Source: an uncultured Bacteroidales bacterium | GTDB lineage: Bacteria; Bacteroidota; Bacteroidia; Bacteroidales; UBA932 | Length of the DNA: 64,000 bases | Assembly: GCA_900545245.1 (NCBI GenBank) | Contig: UQYV01000006.1 | Span: 1 to 64,000 of the forward strand | Direction of reading: 5' to 3' | Shown: piece after piece, positions 43,001-51,725 of the stretch | Layout of the letters: each line of letters opens with the position of its first letter | Numbering within the stretch: position 1 is the stretch's first letter | The notes under the pieces: model-generated | What the model was told of the DNA's origin: nothing | The model's input: only the letters and a program-made list of their open reading frames with translations | Database searches by the model: none | Program-made: the position numbers and the translations under genes

Positions 43001-43280
43001 TGAACTTGACAGCCTTATGGAGATTGTCCGCATCAGGCATCTTGGCGAGAAACTCGGGTTTGACAAGATAATAATAAAGAACGGGCTTCTGATAGCCTTC
43101 TTCATATCGAATCCTCTCTCTCAGTACTATAAGTCCAAGACCTTCCAAAACATACTCTATCGTCTTAATGAAAACCAGAGGCTGTTCGACATGAAACAGA
43201 ACGACAACAGGCTCAGGATAGTCTCCCGCAACGTTCCTGACCTCTTCGAGGCTTACGCACGACTTTCGCTCTTGAAGTAG
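40077..43280 (+). CDS. mfd: Transcription-repair coupling factor Mfd
   Basis: Mfd displaces stalled RNA polymerase and recruits UvrA. The 1067-aa protein contains the UvrB-like N-terminal module (FVSEPGQYAVRGALVDIFSY), the RNA-polymerase interaction domain (GDYIVHIDYGVGIFGGL), and the RecG-like helicase with Walker A GDVGFGKTEVA, DEEQ box (LLIIDEEQKFGVG), TATPIPRTLQ, and motif VI LHQLRGRVGRSNR. The C-terminal TRCF domain follows (GFETYQKILSEAMEEL). It is slightly shorter than E. coli Mfd (1148 aa), as is common in Bacteroidota. Confidence 0.97.
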   Translation: MEKLLISQKSVSELSDKIEKSEETYCSGLFLSARWFVVSQVNRQGINFIVLPDRDSAEYCSSDLYNLVEGDRVFFLPDSGKKIEKSNYKSSLGVQRTSSIGKIMEYDGAEQLFFVTYPEALEESVPELVGNGASVLRIREGDSYDRDMLIDKLFSMGFTRVDFVSEPGQYAVRGALVDIFSYSWNNPYRISFFGDEVDGISVFDCNSQLSKEKLSGVEIFADLSADGDAEGKTVSVTELLPESTLVWLDSSDMYKEKEFYGGLKKFRRVFLEVPISASGVSPVRFNIAPQPVFNKNFELLTEDLRDKIGRGYRVCICGEKKSQLERLESILIQNEGYLPEFVPSRTVHSGFIDNEDKVCIYSDHEIFDRFHRVSLRRTVEKSEQLTINDLTSFAIGDYIVHIDYGVGIFGGLVRMKDDKGRMHEVVKLIYKDNDVVFVSVHAMHKISRYRSKDSEPPKIYKLGSKTWQTLKSNAKKKVKDIAKDLIKLYAKRRASKGFAFSPDTFLQTELESSFMYEDTPDQEKAVQAVKRDMEDSCPMDRLVCGDVGFGKTEVAIRAAFKAATDGKQVAVLVPTTILALQHYRTFTSRLKEFPCNIEFVSRLRTAKEISDIRQRLKSGSIDILIGTHKILGSTFEFRDLGLLIIDEEQKFGVGAKEKLRQMKESVDTLTLTATPIPRTLQFSLLGARDLSIISTPPPNRIPVQTEIMLFDGDEIRKIINYEINRGGQVFFLHNKVEELQSIYDILHRLVPDIKICIAHGQMEAKTLEDRILDFMAGDYDMLLCTTIIENGLDIPNANTIIINQAQNIGLSDLHQLRGRVGRSNRRSFCYLIVPPLVSITEDARRRLKAIESFSDLGSGFNIAMQDLDIRGAGNLLGAEQSGFITDMGFETYQKILSEAMEELGVETGLTSRNVNESYISDCTIETDQVALIPDSYISMTAEKIRIYKELDSMASDEGIDKMKSQLVDRFGPLPPELDSLMEIVRIRHLGEKLGFDKIIIKNGLLIAFFISNPLSQYYKSKTFQNILYRLNENQRLFDMKQNDNRLRIVSRNVPDLFEAYARLSLLK

Positions 43281-43313
43281 TTTTGGATAGATTAACGAAT
43301 TTTACTAAATTTA
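43281..43313 (+). promoter_or_regulatory. Promoter of the coaX operon
   Basis: TTTTG (43281-43285) and TAAATTTA (43306-43313) are 20 bp apart, 55 bp before the coaX start and directly after the mfd stop. Confidence 0.5.
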
Positions 43314-43367
43314 CGGCCCAAAAATGACGGAGGGAATACTTCTCACGTCGTTCGAAATGAAATTGAC

Positions 43368-44084
43368 ATGAACTTGCTGATTGATGTCGGCTACACTGCA
43401 CTCAAAGCGGCCTGGGCTGACGGGATAACTTTGGGAAAGACTTTCCGCTACCAAGGAGAGCGGACTGCTGACTTTATACTCGGACTTGTGGAGAAGAACA
43501 GGCCCGATGTCATGGTGCTCAGTTCTGTCCGGGAGTTCTCCCAGACGGCGATATCGAAGTTCGGCAAGTGCTGCGGAAAACTCATACTAATAGATTCGGA
43601 GCACAGTTTCATATTGGAAGACAACGCACTTCCCGCATACCTTACTCCCGACCGTGCCGCGTCTGTCATTGCCGCACAGTATCTTTTCAAGGGGAAGGGT
43701 TGCACCATTTTCGATTTCGGTACCATACTCACCATCGATTTTATGGACGCCGAAGGACATTACAGCGGAGGAAACATATCCCTTGGCTGCCGCACGAGAT
43801 TCAAGTCAGTGAACCGCTACTCGAAGTCGCTTCCGCTTCAATACACGCCTGAAAATATAGAGGAAACCGGGAATTCCCTGACGTCTTCGATAGACTCCGG
43901 AATCATCTTGGGTATAATGTTTGAAATTGAGGGATATTTTGCGCGTCACCCTGAAAATATAGTGATTTTCACGGGGGGAGATGCGATTTATTTTGCAAAA
44001 AGGATGAAAAACTCCATCTTTGTAGTTTGCAATCTCGTGTTGATGGGGTTGGCATTAATTGCTGTGAGATATGGTGAAAAATAG
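43368..44084 (+). CDS. coaX: Type III pantothenate kinase, with altered motifs
   Basis: CoaX phosphorylates pantothenate, the first step of CoA synthesis. The 238-aa product has an ASKHA fold: NLLIDVGYTALKAAW (P-loop equivalent, usually DIGNT), LTPDRAASVIAAQYLF, TIFDFGTILTIDFMD and YSGGNISLGCRTRFKSV. Several family positions differ: GNT is GYT, GTAxT is GTIxT, and the GGxIxPG loop is GGNISLG. The catalytic Asp appears kept. It overlaps the downstream barrel gene by 14 bp. A reduced-activity enzyme is possible; the placement before the barrel/TPR/lptC cluster is usual for Bacteroidales. Confidence 0.85.
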   Translation: MNLLIDVGYTALKAAWADGITLGKTFRYQGERTADFILGLVEKNRPDVMVLSSVREFSQTAISKFGKCCGKLILIDSEHSFILEDNALPAYLTPDRAASVIAAQYLFKGKGCTIFDFGTILTIDFMDAEGHYSGGNISLGCRTRFKSVNRYSKSLPLQYTPENIEETGNSLTSSIDSGIILGIMFEIEGYFARHPENIVIFTGGDAIYFAKRMKNSIFVVCNLVLMGLALIAVRYGEK

Positions 44085-45408
44085 TTTCATAAAGTTACTT
44101 ATGGCTGCGGCGCTGTTGCTCCCGGCTGTCTGCGCACATGCACAGACCTCGACAACGGGAACCTACGGCTCGTTCTCACCATATTCCATTTATGGCGTGG
44201 GAGAGATTTCAAAAGGTGGGACAGCACATTCGAGGAGTATGGGAGGCGTCGGCATCGCTTCGAGGAACAGGAGGTTCATAAACGTCTCCAACCCTGCTGC
44301 CGTGGCTGTTCGCGACACCCTCGCGTTTATGGCTGACTTCGGACTCTACGAGGACAATAAGATCTACGCCCAGGGAAGCAAAAGGGGAGCGGAAAACACG
44401 TTCAACGTCAACAATATAGTGATGTCTTTCCCAATATGGCGCTCGTCGGCCTTCCTTGTCGGCCTATCGCCTTTCAGTGACATCGGCTATAGTTTTTCTT
44501 CAAAAGAACAGTCTGATGAACTGCTCGGACATGTGGGAAACATCACCTACGACTCCTACGGAAACGGAAGCCTCTACCAACTTTATGCCTCTGCCGGAGC
44601 GACTTTCTGGAAAAGGCTTTCGGTCGGTGCTGAGTTTATCTATTATTTCGGAAAACTTGACAGGAATTCCAATGAAACTTTTGAGAATTCGACATACAGA
44701 TCAATAACTTACGGAACCAATCTGAACCTCCATGGGTTTACGGGAAAGTTTGGATTGCAGTATGACCAAAAGCTTTCACCGACTATGTCGATGACAATCG
44801 GCGCCACCTACCGGCTCGGAACGAAACTCAGGGGATATGAAAACCATTTCGCGTATGCAAGCCAGTCGAGCGTTGTGGACACATTGAAATCAATGACCTA
44901 CACTGACACACTCTCGCACTCATCAAACGCACCTCGTATAGCTGATGAACTTGGAGTCGGAATTTCCCTCAGGGGTAGCGACAGATGGTCGGTCGAGTTC
45001 AACTATCTCCGTTCCGACTGGCGAAACTCCAATTTCGAGTCAAGAAAGGGCTTTGCTGCAACGGGAAAGGCCAATTTTACATCTTCTGTATCACAGTCTT
45101 TCAGAGCGGGCTTCGAACTGGTTCCGAACAGGAACGACATAAGGTACTACATGAAACGCTGTGCGTATAGGGGAGGAATCTACTACGATCAGGACTATTT
45201 CCTGATGAACGGCAACCGCGTGGACTCGTACGGAATCACTCTCGGAATCACTTTTCCGGTGTTCAGATGGTACAACGGAATATCGCTCGGAGTGGACATG
45301 GGCCGGCGAGGCTCCTCCAAGGGGATGATGATAAGCGAGACATACTTCAAGTTCGTCGTCGGTTTCAACATACATGATATATGGTTCCAAAAGCCGAAGT
45401 ATAATTAG
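44071..45408 (+). CDS. Outer-membrane beta-barrel protein (FadL/OMPP1-like)
   Basis: A 445-aa protein with a signal peptide (ALLLPAVCAHAQ) and an N-terminal plug-like segment (SPYSIYGVGEISKGGTAHSR, SMGGVGIASRNRRFINVSNP, AAVAVRD), the pattern of FadL-like barrels of Bacteroidota. About 14 amphipathic strands follow, ending VVGFNIHDIWFQKPKYN. It is conserved beside coaX and the TPR protein in this order of bacteria. Cargo is unknown. The reading frame starts within coaX, so translation is probably coupled. Confidence 0.8.
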   Translation: MVKNSFIKLLMAAALLLPAVCAHAQTSTTGTYGSFSPYSIYGVGEISKGGTAHSRSMGGVGIASRNRRFINVSNPAAVAVRDTLAFMADFGLYEDNKIYAQGSKRGAENTFNVNNIVMSFPIWRSSAFLVGLSPFSDIGYSFSSKEQSDELLGHVGNITYDSYGNGSLYQLYASAGATFWKRLSVGAEFIYYFGKLDRNSNETFENSTYRSITYGTNLNLHGFTGKFGLQYDQKLSPTMSMTIGATYRLGTKLRGYENHFAYASQSSVVDTLKSMTYTDTLSHSSNAPRIADELGVGISLRGSDRWSVEFNYLRSDWRNSNFESRKGFAATGKANFTSSVSQSFRAGFELVPNRNDIRYYMKRCAYRGGIYYDQDYFLMNGNRVDSYGITLGITFPVFRWYNGISLGVDMGRRGSSKGMMISETYFKFVVGFNIHDIWFQKPKYN

Positions 45409-45446
45409 TGGAAGCGTGTTAAAAACGAAAATTAAAGATTATTGAT

Positions 45447-46772
45447 ATGAAAAGGATTATCACTCTGTTTCTTACAGTGTTGGTTGCGGGGGTAGGAACA
45501 ACCCTGCTCGCACAGGGTAAGTATGGTGCGGACAGCGCCAACTGCATCAAGTATCTGTCTTACTATCAGGAGTATTACAAGCAGAAGAACTACAATGACG
45601 CAACTCCTAACTGGCGCAAGGCATATAAGGCATGTCCTCCGACGGCCAACCAGAACATGCTCATCAACGGAACAGCCATCGTACGTCGTCTGATTTCGCA
45701 GAATGCGAAGAATGCAATCTACAAGGAAAAGCTCGTGGATACTCTCCTCACTATTCATGACCAGAGGGCTGAGTATTATCCGAAATATGCTGTCACAGCT
45801 CTAAACAATAAGGGTCTCGACCTCATCAATTATGTTAAGGGTGACGACCAGAAGCTCTATGACGGACTTTCCGACATCATTAAGAAAAACGGCGTGAACA
45901 CGAAGCCGAGCATCTACCTTTTCAATCTCAATGCAGCCGTTGAACTCTACAAATCAGGCGTTCTTAATGAGGAACAGGTGATTGATGTGTATGAGAAGGC
46001 GATGGAGAACCTTGAGAACACTCCATGCAAGAATGATAAGGAAAAAGAGGATGTCGCAAAGGTGACCGAGGATATTGAGAACATCTTTATCCAGAGCAAA
46101 GTGGCATCATGCGAGAACCTCGTTGCTCTCTTCACCCCGCGCTTCGAGGCCGCTCCTGACGACATCCAGCTCGTCAAGAACATCGTGAATATGCTCAGCA
46201 AGACTGAGGAGGGCACGGACACCGATCTGTTCCTTAATGCAGTGAACGCGATGAATCGTCTTGAGCCTTCATATCAGTCGGCGTACTATCTGTTCAAACT
46301 TTACTCTTCAAGGGGTAATGTGGACGAGGCAATCAAGTATATGGATGAGGCAATCGCCTATCCTGAGTCGGATGACAAGGTTGACGCTTCCTACAATTAT
46401 GAACTTGCCACCTACTCTTACAAGAACGGTCACTCCGCAAAGGCATACGCTTGCGCACAGAAGGCTGCTGAACTCGACCCTGAGTTTGCCGGAAAGGCAT
46501 ATATGTTGATAGGAACCATCTGGGGCTCGCAGGTTTGCCGTGGAAATGAAATAGAGTCACGCGCTCCTTATTGGGTTGCTGTGGATTATATGATTAAGGC
46601 AAAGAACGCCGACGAGACTCTTGCGGCTGAGGCGAACAGCATGATTGCACAGTACAGCAAGTACTATCCGCAAAAGGCTGAGGCATTTATGTATGACCTT
46701 CTCGACGGTCAGCCATACACCGTCAGCTGCGGTGGAATGAGGGCTACCACTACCGTGAGGACGCAGAACTAA
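45447..46772 (+). CDS. Secreted tetratricopeptide repeat protein
   Basis: A 441-aa protein with a signal peptide (VGTTLLAQ) and helical TPR-type repeats: an N-terminal block (CIKYLSYYQEYYKQKNYNDA then WRKAYKACPP) and a clear C-terminal pair (SAYYLFKLYSSRGNVDEAIK, ATYSYKNGHSAKAYACAQKA). It probably acts as a periplasmic scaffold. It lies 38 bp after the barrel gene and 7 bp before the open frame of lptC, which suggests a link to envelope assembly (inference). Confidence 0.85.
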   Translation: MKRIITLFLTVLVAGVGTTLLAQGKYGADSANCIKYLSYYQEYYKQKNYNDATPNWRKAYKACPPTANQNMLINGTAIVRRLISQNAKNAIYKEKLVDTLLTIHDQRAEYYPKYAVTALNNKGLDLINYVKGDDQKLYDGLSDIIKKNGVNTKPSIYLFNLNAAVELYKSGVLNEEQVIDVYEKAMENLENTPCKNDKEKEDVAKVTEDIENIFIQSKVASCENLVALFTPRFEAAPDDIQLVKNIVNMLSKTEEGTDTDLFLNAVNAMNRLEPSYQSAYYLFKLYSSRGNVDEAIKYMDEAIAYPESDDKVDASYNYELATYSYKNGHSAKAYACAQKAAELDPEFAGKAYMLIGTIWGSQVCRGNEIESRAPYWVAVDYMIKAKNADETLAAEANSMIAQYSKYYPQKAEAFMYDLLDGQPYTVSCGGMRATTTVRTQN

Positions 46773-46806
46773 TGTTTTCTTGACATTGAAAGGAATAGGA
46801 AATATA

Positions 46807-47412
46807 ATGATTAAGCTGGCAACCGCTTCGGCGGTTGCTTTCGTCGTTTATTCCTGCAAGGGCAAGTTGGCGGAAGAAGACGCGATGGATATAACTCTCA
46901 TGCCGGTACAGACTGCCGACAGCATCACCTCGGTCCAGACGCAGAACGGGCAGATTCAGATGCGGATGGAAGCTCCGCTCATGGAGCGCTATGAGACTGA
47001 CAGCCTGTCCACACAGTTGTTTCCTGAAGGCTTTGCCGTGTACGGCTATATTGACGGAGGGCTGCTTGAGACTTCAATCACTGCTGACAACGCTCGGCAT
47101 CTGAAGTATTCCGACGGTCGCGAGTCTTGGGCCGCGTTCGGGAATGTCGTGGTGAAGAACCTCATAAAGAGGGAAGTCATGGAGACGGACACGCTTTATT
47201 GGGACCAGAAGGAGGAGAAAATCTGGACTGATTGTTATGTGAAGATGTATTCTCCCGACGGGTTCATGCAGGGTTATGGGATGGAGTCCGACCAGAGAGC
47301 GAGAAATTCAATCATTTTCCGTCCTTTCAACAGCTACGGAATCGTGACGCAGGACAGTACCGCAGTCAATGTGGATTCGGTGAACTTTATAGGTCCGATT
47401 CAGCGAAAATAA
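46807..47412 (+). CDS. lptC: LPS export periplasmic protein LptC
   Basis: LptC passes lipopolysaccharide from LptBFG to LptA. The product is a 202-aa lipoprotein-like form with MIKLATASAVAFVVYSCKGK as signal and lipobox; a TTG nine codons upstream (46780) is an alternative start. The LptC/OstA-type jellyroll is visible in IQMRMEAPLMERYE, QLFPEGFAVYGY, ITADNARHLKYSDGRESWAA, FGNVVVKNL and TDTLYWDQKEEKIWTD. Bacteroidota LptC proteins are typically lipidated. It lies between the TPR protein and the foldase gene. Confidence 0.88.
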   Translation: MIKLATASAVAFVVYSCKGKLAEEDAMDITLMPVQTADSITSVQTQNGQIQMRMEAPLMERYETDSLSTQLFPEGFAVYGYIDGGLLETSITADNARHLKYSDGRESWAAFGNVVVKNLIKREVMETDTLYWDQKEEKIWTDCYVKMYSPDGFMQGYGMESDQRARNSIIFRPFNSYGIVTQDSTAVNVDSVNFIGPIQRK

Positions 47413-47534
47413 GGTCATTTCTTTCATTTCAGCAAAAATTCGTGGTGTAATTGAGGGAAAATTACTAACTTCGCACCCCATTGGGTTTTATGCCCTCTGA
47501 CCATTTTACGATAATAACTAAAAAAGCAATAATT

Positions 47535-49340
47535 ATGGCAGTTCTTGAAACAATCCGCGTGAAGTTCGGAGTCGTGATTACGGCGCTCATCGCAATTGCG
47601 CTGCTTTCGTTCATCATTGACCCGACCACGCTTCAGAACGTCGCCTCATCGATGTCGTCAAAATATGACGTCGGCGAGATTGACGGCAAATCAGTTTCTT
47701 ATGTCGATTTCCAAAAGGACGTTGAAAAGACCAAAGGCGTGCTTGAACTCCTTGGTTTCCAGGCCAATTCGGAACAGGCTCAGTCTTATGTAAGGGACGA
47801 GGCATGGAAGGAACTCTTCGACAGTTACTATTTTATCCCGAATGCTGAAAGCGCGGGTATCTATGTCGGCAACCAGGAGGCTCTTGATCTCATTTCCGGC
47901 GACAATATCTCCCCTGTAATCGCGCAAGTTTTCTCGGACGAGAACGGTTTCAACAAGGAAGCTTTCCTCAATTTCGTGAACTATTGCAGGGAGGACCAGA
48001 GCGGAAGGTATAAAGAACTTCTCAACTACCTCTGCAACACAGCCATCTCACAGCAGTACTACTCCAAGTACTTCTCCCTCTTCTCTGAGAGCAACATCAC
48101 CAACGAACTTGGACTTGAGAACGAGATTACGGACAACAACAATTCCGTAAACGCGGAGTTCGTTATGGTTCCGTTCGGTTTCGCACAGGACACAACTGTC
48201 GTTGTCAGCGATTCTGAAATTAAGGAATGGTACAAGGCCCACAAGAAAATGGACGCCTACAAGTCCCTTTTCAAGCAGAAGGCAAGCCGCGACATAGAGT
48301 ATGTAGTGTATGACATTCTTCCGTCTTCGGAGGATGTTGCTGCTGCAAACGAAGACATCGCAGCTCTTGCAGAGGATTTTGCTTCAACCGACAATGTGAA
48401 GTCATTCCTTCTTGCGAACTATTGCCAGTTCGATGAGAAATACTACAAGGAAGGCGAACTCAAGACCGTCGCTCCTGAGGTTGACGAATTCGTTTTCAAT
48501 AACAACGGACAGTCTGTTTCTCCGGTTCTTTCACACGATAACACATTCTATCTCGTACGTATCCTCGACACAAAGACTGAGAGCGGAGTCGTGAAGAAGC
48601 AGGTCGCTATTCTCGAGAAGGAGGCTATTGCCAGCAAGACAACCGTCAACGGAATATACGCAAAGGCTAAGTCATTTGCTTCACAGGCAGCAGATGGCTA
48701 CAAGGATTTCCGTGCAGCAGTTGATTCCCAGGCAGTTTATGCACACAGCGCAAATCTTGTTGAGGGCGCAAGCCGCATCGGTTCAATCGATAATGCAAAG
48801 GAGGTTACCCGCTGGGCATTCGATGCAAAGAAGGGTAAGGTTTCAGAAATTTTCGATATCAACAAAGACTACTTCGTGGTTGCTGTCCTCACCGGCATCA
48901 ACAAGGAGGGTTACAAGGATATAAAGGAAGTTTCACCTGTAATCAAGGATATTCTTTATCGTGAGAAACTTGCCGACCACAAGGCAGCTGAGGTTGCGGA
49001 GAAGATTGCCGGGCTTGACAATATGGCGGCTGTAGCCGAAGCGCTCGGCACGACCGTAAGCACAAAGGACGGAATCACGTTCTCTTCGCTCACATCACAG
49101 GGACTCGACCCTGCCTTCATCGGAGCTGTGACTTCCGCCGAGCAGGGTAAGATTTCGGCACCTGTAAAGGGCAGCTACGGAATCTATGTATTCAATGTCA
49201 CTGCCAAGGAGACCGGGGCATTCTATACCGAGGATGATGCCAACTCCAAAACTGCTCAGATGAACCAGTATATGGCTCAGATGCTGTTGGGAGTGATGAA
49301 TGAGAGTGTGGTGACTGACAATCGCGCAAGATTCTATTAG
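47535..49340 (+). CDS. Membrane-anchored peptidylprolyl isomerase, SurA/PpiD-like
   Basis: ATG at 47535 gives MAVLETIRVKFGVVITALIA, a short cytoplasmic tail and a single transmembrane anchor (about 13-32); the open frame begins at 47481 with TTG but this is less likely. The protein has a SurA_N-like helical chaperone domain (VSYVDFQKDVEKTKGVLELL onward), then a parvulin-like region (APEVDEFVFNNNGQSVSPVL, FYLVRILDTKTESGVVKKQV) and a C-terminal helical part, as in PpiD. It should help outer-membrane proteins fold in the periplasm. TAACTTCG at 47466-47473 may be its -7 box. Confidence 0.88.
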   Translation: MAVLETIRVKFGVVITALIAIALLSFIIDPTTLQNVASSMSSKYDVGEIDGKSVSYVDFQKDVEKTKGVLELLGFQANSEQAQSYVRDEAWKELFDSYYFIPNAESAGIYVGNQEALDLISGDNISPVIAQVFSDENGFNKEAFLNFVNYCREDQSGRYKELLNYLCNTAISQQYYSKYFSLFSESNITNELGLENEITDNNNSVNAEFVMVPFGFAQDTTVVVSDSEIKEWYKAHKKMDAYKSLFKQKASRDIEYVVYDILPSSEDVAAANEDIAALAEDFASTDNVKSFLLANYCQFDEKYYKEGELKTVAPEVDEFVFNNNGQSVSPVLSHDNTFYLVRILDTKTESGVVKKQVAILEKEAIASKTTVNGIYAKAKSFASQAADGYKDFRAAVDSQAVYAHSANLVEGASRIGSIDNAKEVTRWAFDAKKGKVSEIFDINKDYFVVAVLTGINKEGYKDIKEVSPVIKDILYREKLADHKAAEVAEKIAGLDNMAAVAEALGTTVSTKDGITFSSLTSQGLDPAFIGAVTSAEQGKISAPVKGSYGIYVFNVTAKETGAFYTEDDANSKTAQMNQYMAQMLLGVMNESVVTDNRARFY

Positions 49341-49349
49341 TGTCGGGGC

Positions 49350-49457
49350 GCATAAAAGGCGGTCTGCTTCGTTGGATAATTTGTCAAAATCCTCACAACC
49401 GAAAGGTTGCTGCGGTATTTGACTTCATTATCCGCCTTGCATCCCATCCTTTTATGC
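49350..49457. repeat. 108-bp palindromic intergenic element, copy 2
   Basis: Ends GCATAAAAGG and CCTTTTATGC are exact complements. Inside, GGATAAT pairs with ATTATCC, GTCAAA with TTTGAC, and CAACC with GGTTG. The core matches the element at 19908-20016, but the outer arms differ in both strands together, so pairing is kept. The gap 49341-49747 contains this element and the promoter below; no gene. Confidence 0.8.
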
Positions 49458-49618
49458 ATCCCCTCCCTTTCCGCGAACTTTCTTGGTTCGTTATATTATG
49501 GTGATCGGAGAAATCTGGTCACTTTTTTTTATTCTTCTCGTTTATTTGAAATGATATTTTCGTGGGGTTATGATGATGAATTTTGTTGTTTATAGGTAAA
49601 ACTAAGTAATTTTACTTA

Positions 49619-49650
49619 TTGTTTTTTTTGTGGGGGGGGGATTATATTTG
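49619..49650 (+). promoter_or_regulatory. Promoter with homopolymer spacer (T8 and G9), phase-variable candidate
   Basis: A perfect -7 element TATATTTG lies at 49643-49650. A TTG at 49619-49621 is at the right distance for the -33 box (21-bp spacer), and the spacer is T8, G, T, G9, AT. An alternative TTTTG at 49626-49630 would leave only 12 bp. Changes in tract length would alter box spacing and promoter strength. The downstream gene begins about 98 bp later. Confidence 0.7.
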
Positions 49651-49747
49651 CAGAAAATATGATTTGCTTTTTCTTTGAATCCTTGAGATTGCAAATGGTA
49701 TGTATGAGTTATATATCGTTCTAAAACAAGATGTTATTAAGACTGTT

Positions 49748-51652
49748 ATGAAATATTATTTGCTTTTGGCGGCATTGCTTTCAATTGTGATGGTATCTGA
49801 CTCCTGCAAAAAGCAGGTTGAACCTGATGTTTTGAGAGAAATCGTCATCACTGAGCCCGCGAATGGTAGTTTGACCCTTGAAGAGGGACAATCCTATTAT
49901 GTTCAGTACTATCTTCTTCCAGAATCGACAATGTATACCGCAGTCGTGGATTGGGAAAGCAGCAATCCTGCGGTTGCGACTGTGGATAATGGCGGGCGGA
50001 TTTCGGCTTATGCTCCCGGTTACACTACAATCACTGCAAGTTCAGGTGATGTCAAAGCCAGCTTTGAACTGACCGTAAATACCATTCCTATTGAGAGTTT
50101 TACAGTCCCGGCATCGATGACTGTGGTTGTCGGCGCTCCGATTTCTGTTTCGCTTGAGATTAAGCCTGAAAGGGCGAGCGCCGTTTCGCTTGATTGGACC
50201 GTTGACAAGCCGGACGAACTCCACATCGATTTCGTTGAAGGTCGTGCCGTACTGACTGCTGAGAAGGTCGGAACATATAAACTGAGCGTCAAGGACAAGG
50301 AGGGGAAACTCCCATCCCAAACAATTGTTGTAACAAGTAAGGATCCTTCAGAAATTCTCAGATTGGCATATAGGACACCGAGGGCGGAGAATTTGTCGAT
50401 TGGAGAGGGGACAACAATAGTGTCAAGTAATTTTTATCTGCCGTATTACCCTTATGACTTTTTTAATGCCCAACTTACGAGTGGGGAGGATATTGATTTT
50501 GATAAACTAACCGTCGAGAGTGAAAATTCTCTCATCTGTAATCCGGAAATAAGATCCATATCCACGAAACTGGCATATATTGTTCTAAGGCATAAAATGG
50601 AATTTGGAGAAACTCCAATCAGAGTGAAGTATGGGCATCCGACCTTTGGAACGATTGTTAGAGAATTTACCTATAAAAAAGTTCCGGAAAATAATCCGAC
50701 CAATATAGTTGAACTTAAGATTCAATACATCTCTCCTGCAAAGCCGGATCTGGTTCTCAACACTCCTCCGAGCGAAGCTGTACAACTGATTACGGGTGAA
50801 AAGATTAAAATAATGTCGAATAATAGTTTGAGATCTATCCATTGCGAATTCTCTAACCCGGATCTATTCAACATAACTTATGCTGGTTATGGCGATCAAT
50901 ACTGGACAAGAGTCGTAGGACTTGAGACAAAAAAAGAAATAGGAAAATCAACTGTTACAGTCACTGACCAGGCTGGTAATAGCTTTGCTTTTGAGATTCA
51001 GGTTTCGAAGCAGCAGTTCCCTCAAAAACTAAAAAATAGCAAAGGTAAGGAAGTCGCTGACGGAAAATCATATCTATCTCATATAGATCTTTCCGAAACA
51101 TTCAGTTTTTCTGATGCAGTCTACATAGGAGACTGGTCGCAAACAAACTCCACTGAATTCAGCCTTGAGCCGGTAGATGGTGGCAGGTCGGCAAAAATCA
51201 CCTACATAGGGTCATCAGCAGACAAATACGACAGCATAGGCAAGTCCACGGAAGTCACTGTTTATGACGAGGACCACATCAATTCCATCACATTCACTCT
51301 CGCAGTCGGACTGGATTTGGATGGATTGGAAGTTTACTCACCTGGTTTTTTTAACTACGACGGTGATTGGAGTTATATTTCTTCAGATTCGAGACCGTCT
51401 GTCAAATGTTATTTCCGAGAAAAACAGTCTGAGAAAAGGGTGCCAAGATTTGATGAATCCATTGTAATTGAAACAGGAAGTACTCAAGTGTTCTCCGATT
51501 GGATGCGGTTATATCTGTATGAACGGAACGAATCAGAAGGAACATTCGTTCTTAAAGGTACAGCAGATCTCTCTGATGGCTTCAAAACAGGTGTAGGATT
51601 CAATTGTGTCGATTATTTCGGACATAACTGCGGAGGAGTAATTTGGTGGTAG
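49748..51652 (+). CDS. Lipoprotein with bacterial Ig-like (BIG_2) domain, 634 aa
   Basis: ATG at 49748 (MKYYLLLAALLSIVMVSDSC) is chosen because it gives a standard lipoprotein signal; the frame opens 48 bp earlier. After the lipid anchor come a BIG_2 Ig-like domain (LEEGQSYYVQYYLLPESTM, DWESSNPAVATVDNGGRISA, YAPGYTTITASSG) and a second Ig-like repeat (IPIESFTVPASMTVVVGAPI). The remaining 440 residues are beta-rich with no recognised enzyme motif and end CVDYFGHNCGGVIWW. It is a surface-protein candidate, transcribed alone behind the homopolymer-spacer promoter. Confidence 0.85.
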   Translation: MKYYLLLAALLSIVMVSDSCKKQVEPDVLREIVITEPANGSLTLEEGQSYYVQYYLLPESTMYTAVVDWESSNPAVATVDNGGRISAYAPGYTTITASSGDVKASFELTVNTIPIESFTVPASMTVVVGAPISVSLEIKPERASAVSLDWTVDKPDELHIDFVEGRAVLTAEKVGTYKLSVKDKEGKLPSQTIVVTSKDPSEILRLAYRTPRAENLSIGEGTTIVSSNFYLPYYPYDFFNAQLTSGEDIDFDKLTVESENSLICNPEIRSISTKLAYIVLRHKMEFGETPIRVKYGHPTFGTIVREFTYKKVPENNPTNIVELKIQYISPAKPDLVLNTPPSEAVQLITGEKIKIMSNNSLRSIHCEFSNPDLFNITYAGYGDQYWTRVVGLETKKEIGKSTVTVTDQAGNSFAFEIQVSKQQFPQKLKNSKGKEVADGKSYLSHIDLSETFSFSDAVYIGDWSQTNSTEFSLEPVDGGRSAKITYIGSSADKYDSIGKSTEVTVYDEDHINSITFTLAVGLDLDGLEVYSPGFFNYDGDWSYISSDSRPSVKCYFREKQSEKRVPRFDESIVIETGSTQVFSDWMRLYLYERNESEGTFVLKGTADLSDGFKTGVGFNCVDYFGHNCGGVIWW

Positions 51653-51661
51653 TATAAACAA

Positions 51662-51694
51662 CTTCCCGTCTGTTCGTTTTTAAAAAACGGGAAG
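51662..51694 (+). terminator. Hairpin after the Ig-like lipoprotein gene
   Basis: CTTCCCGT (51662-51669) and ACGGGAAG (51687-51694) form a stem 10 bp after the stop. There is no T tail, so it may stabilise the 3' end rather than terminate by itself. Confidence 0.45.
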
Positions 51695-51725
51695 CTGCTG
51701 CACTCGTAAAAGTAGACATATCTCT

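Noticed and set aside
43973..43978. G6 run in coaX as a contingency tract
   Set aside because: Six Gs within a conserved TGGD motif; short and constrained by coding.
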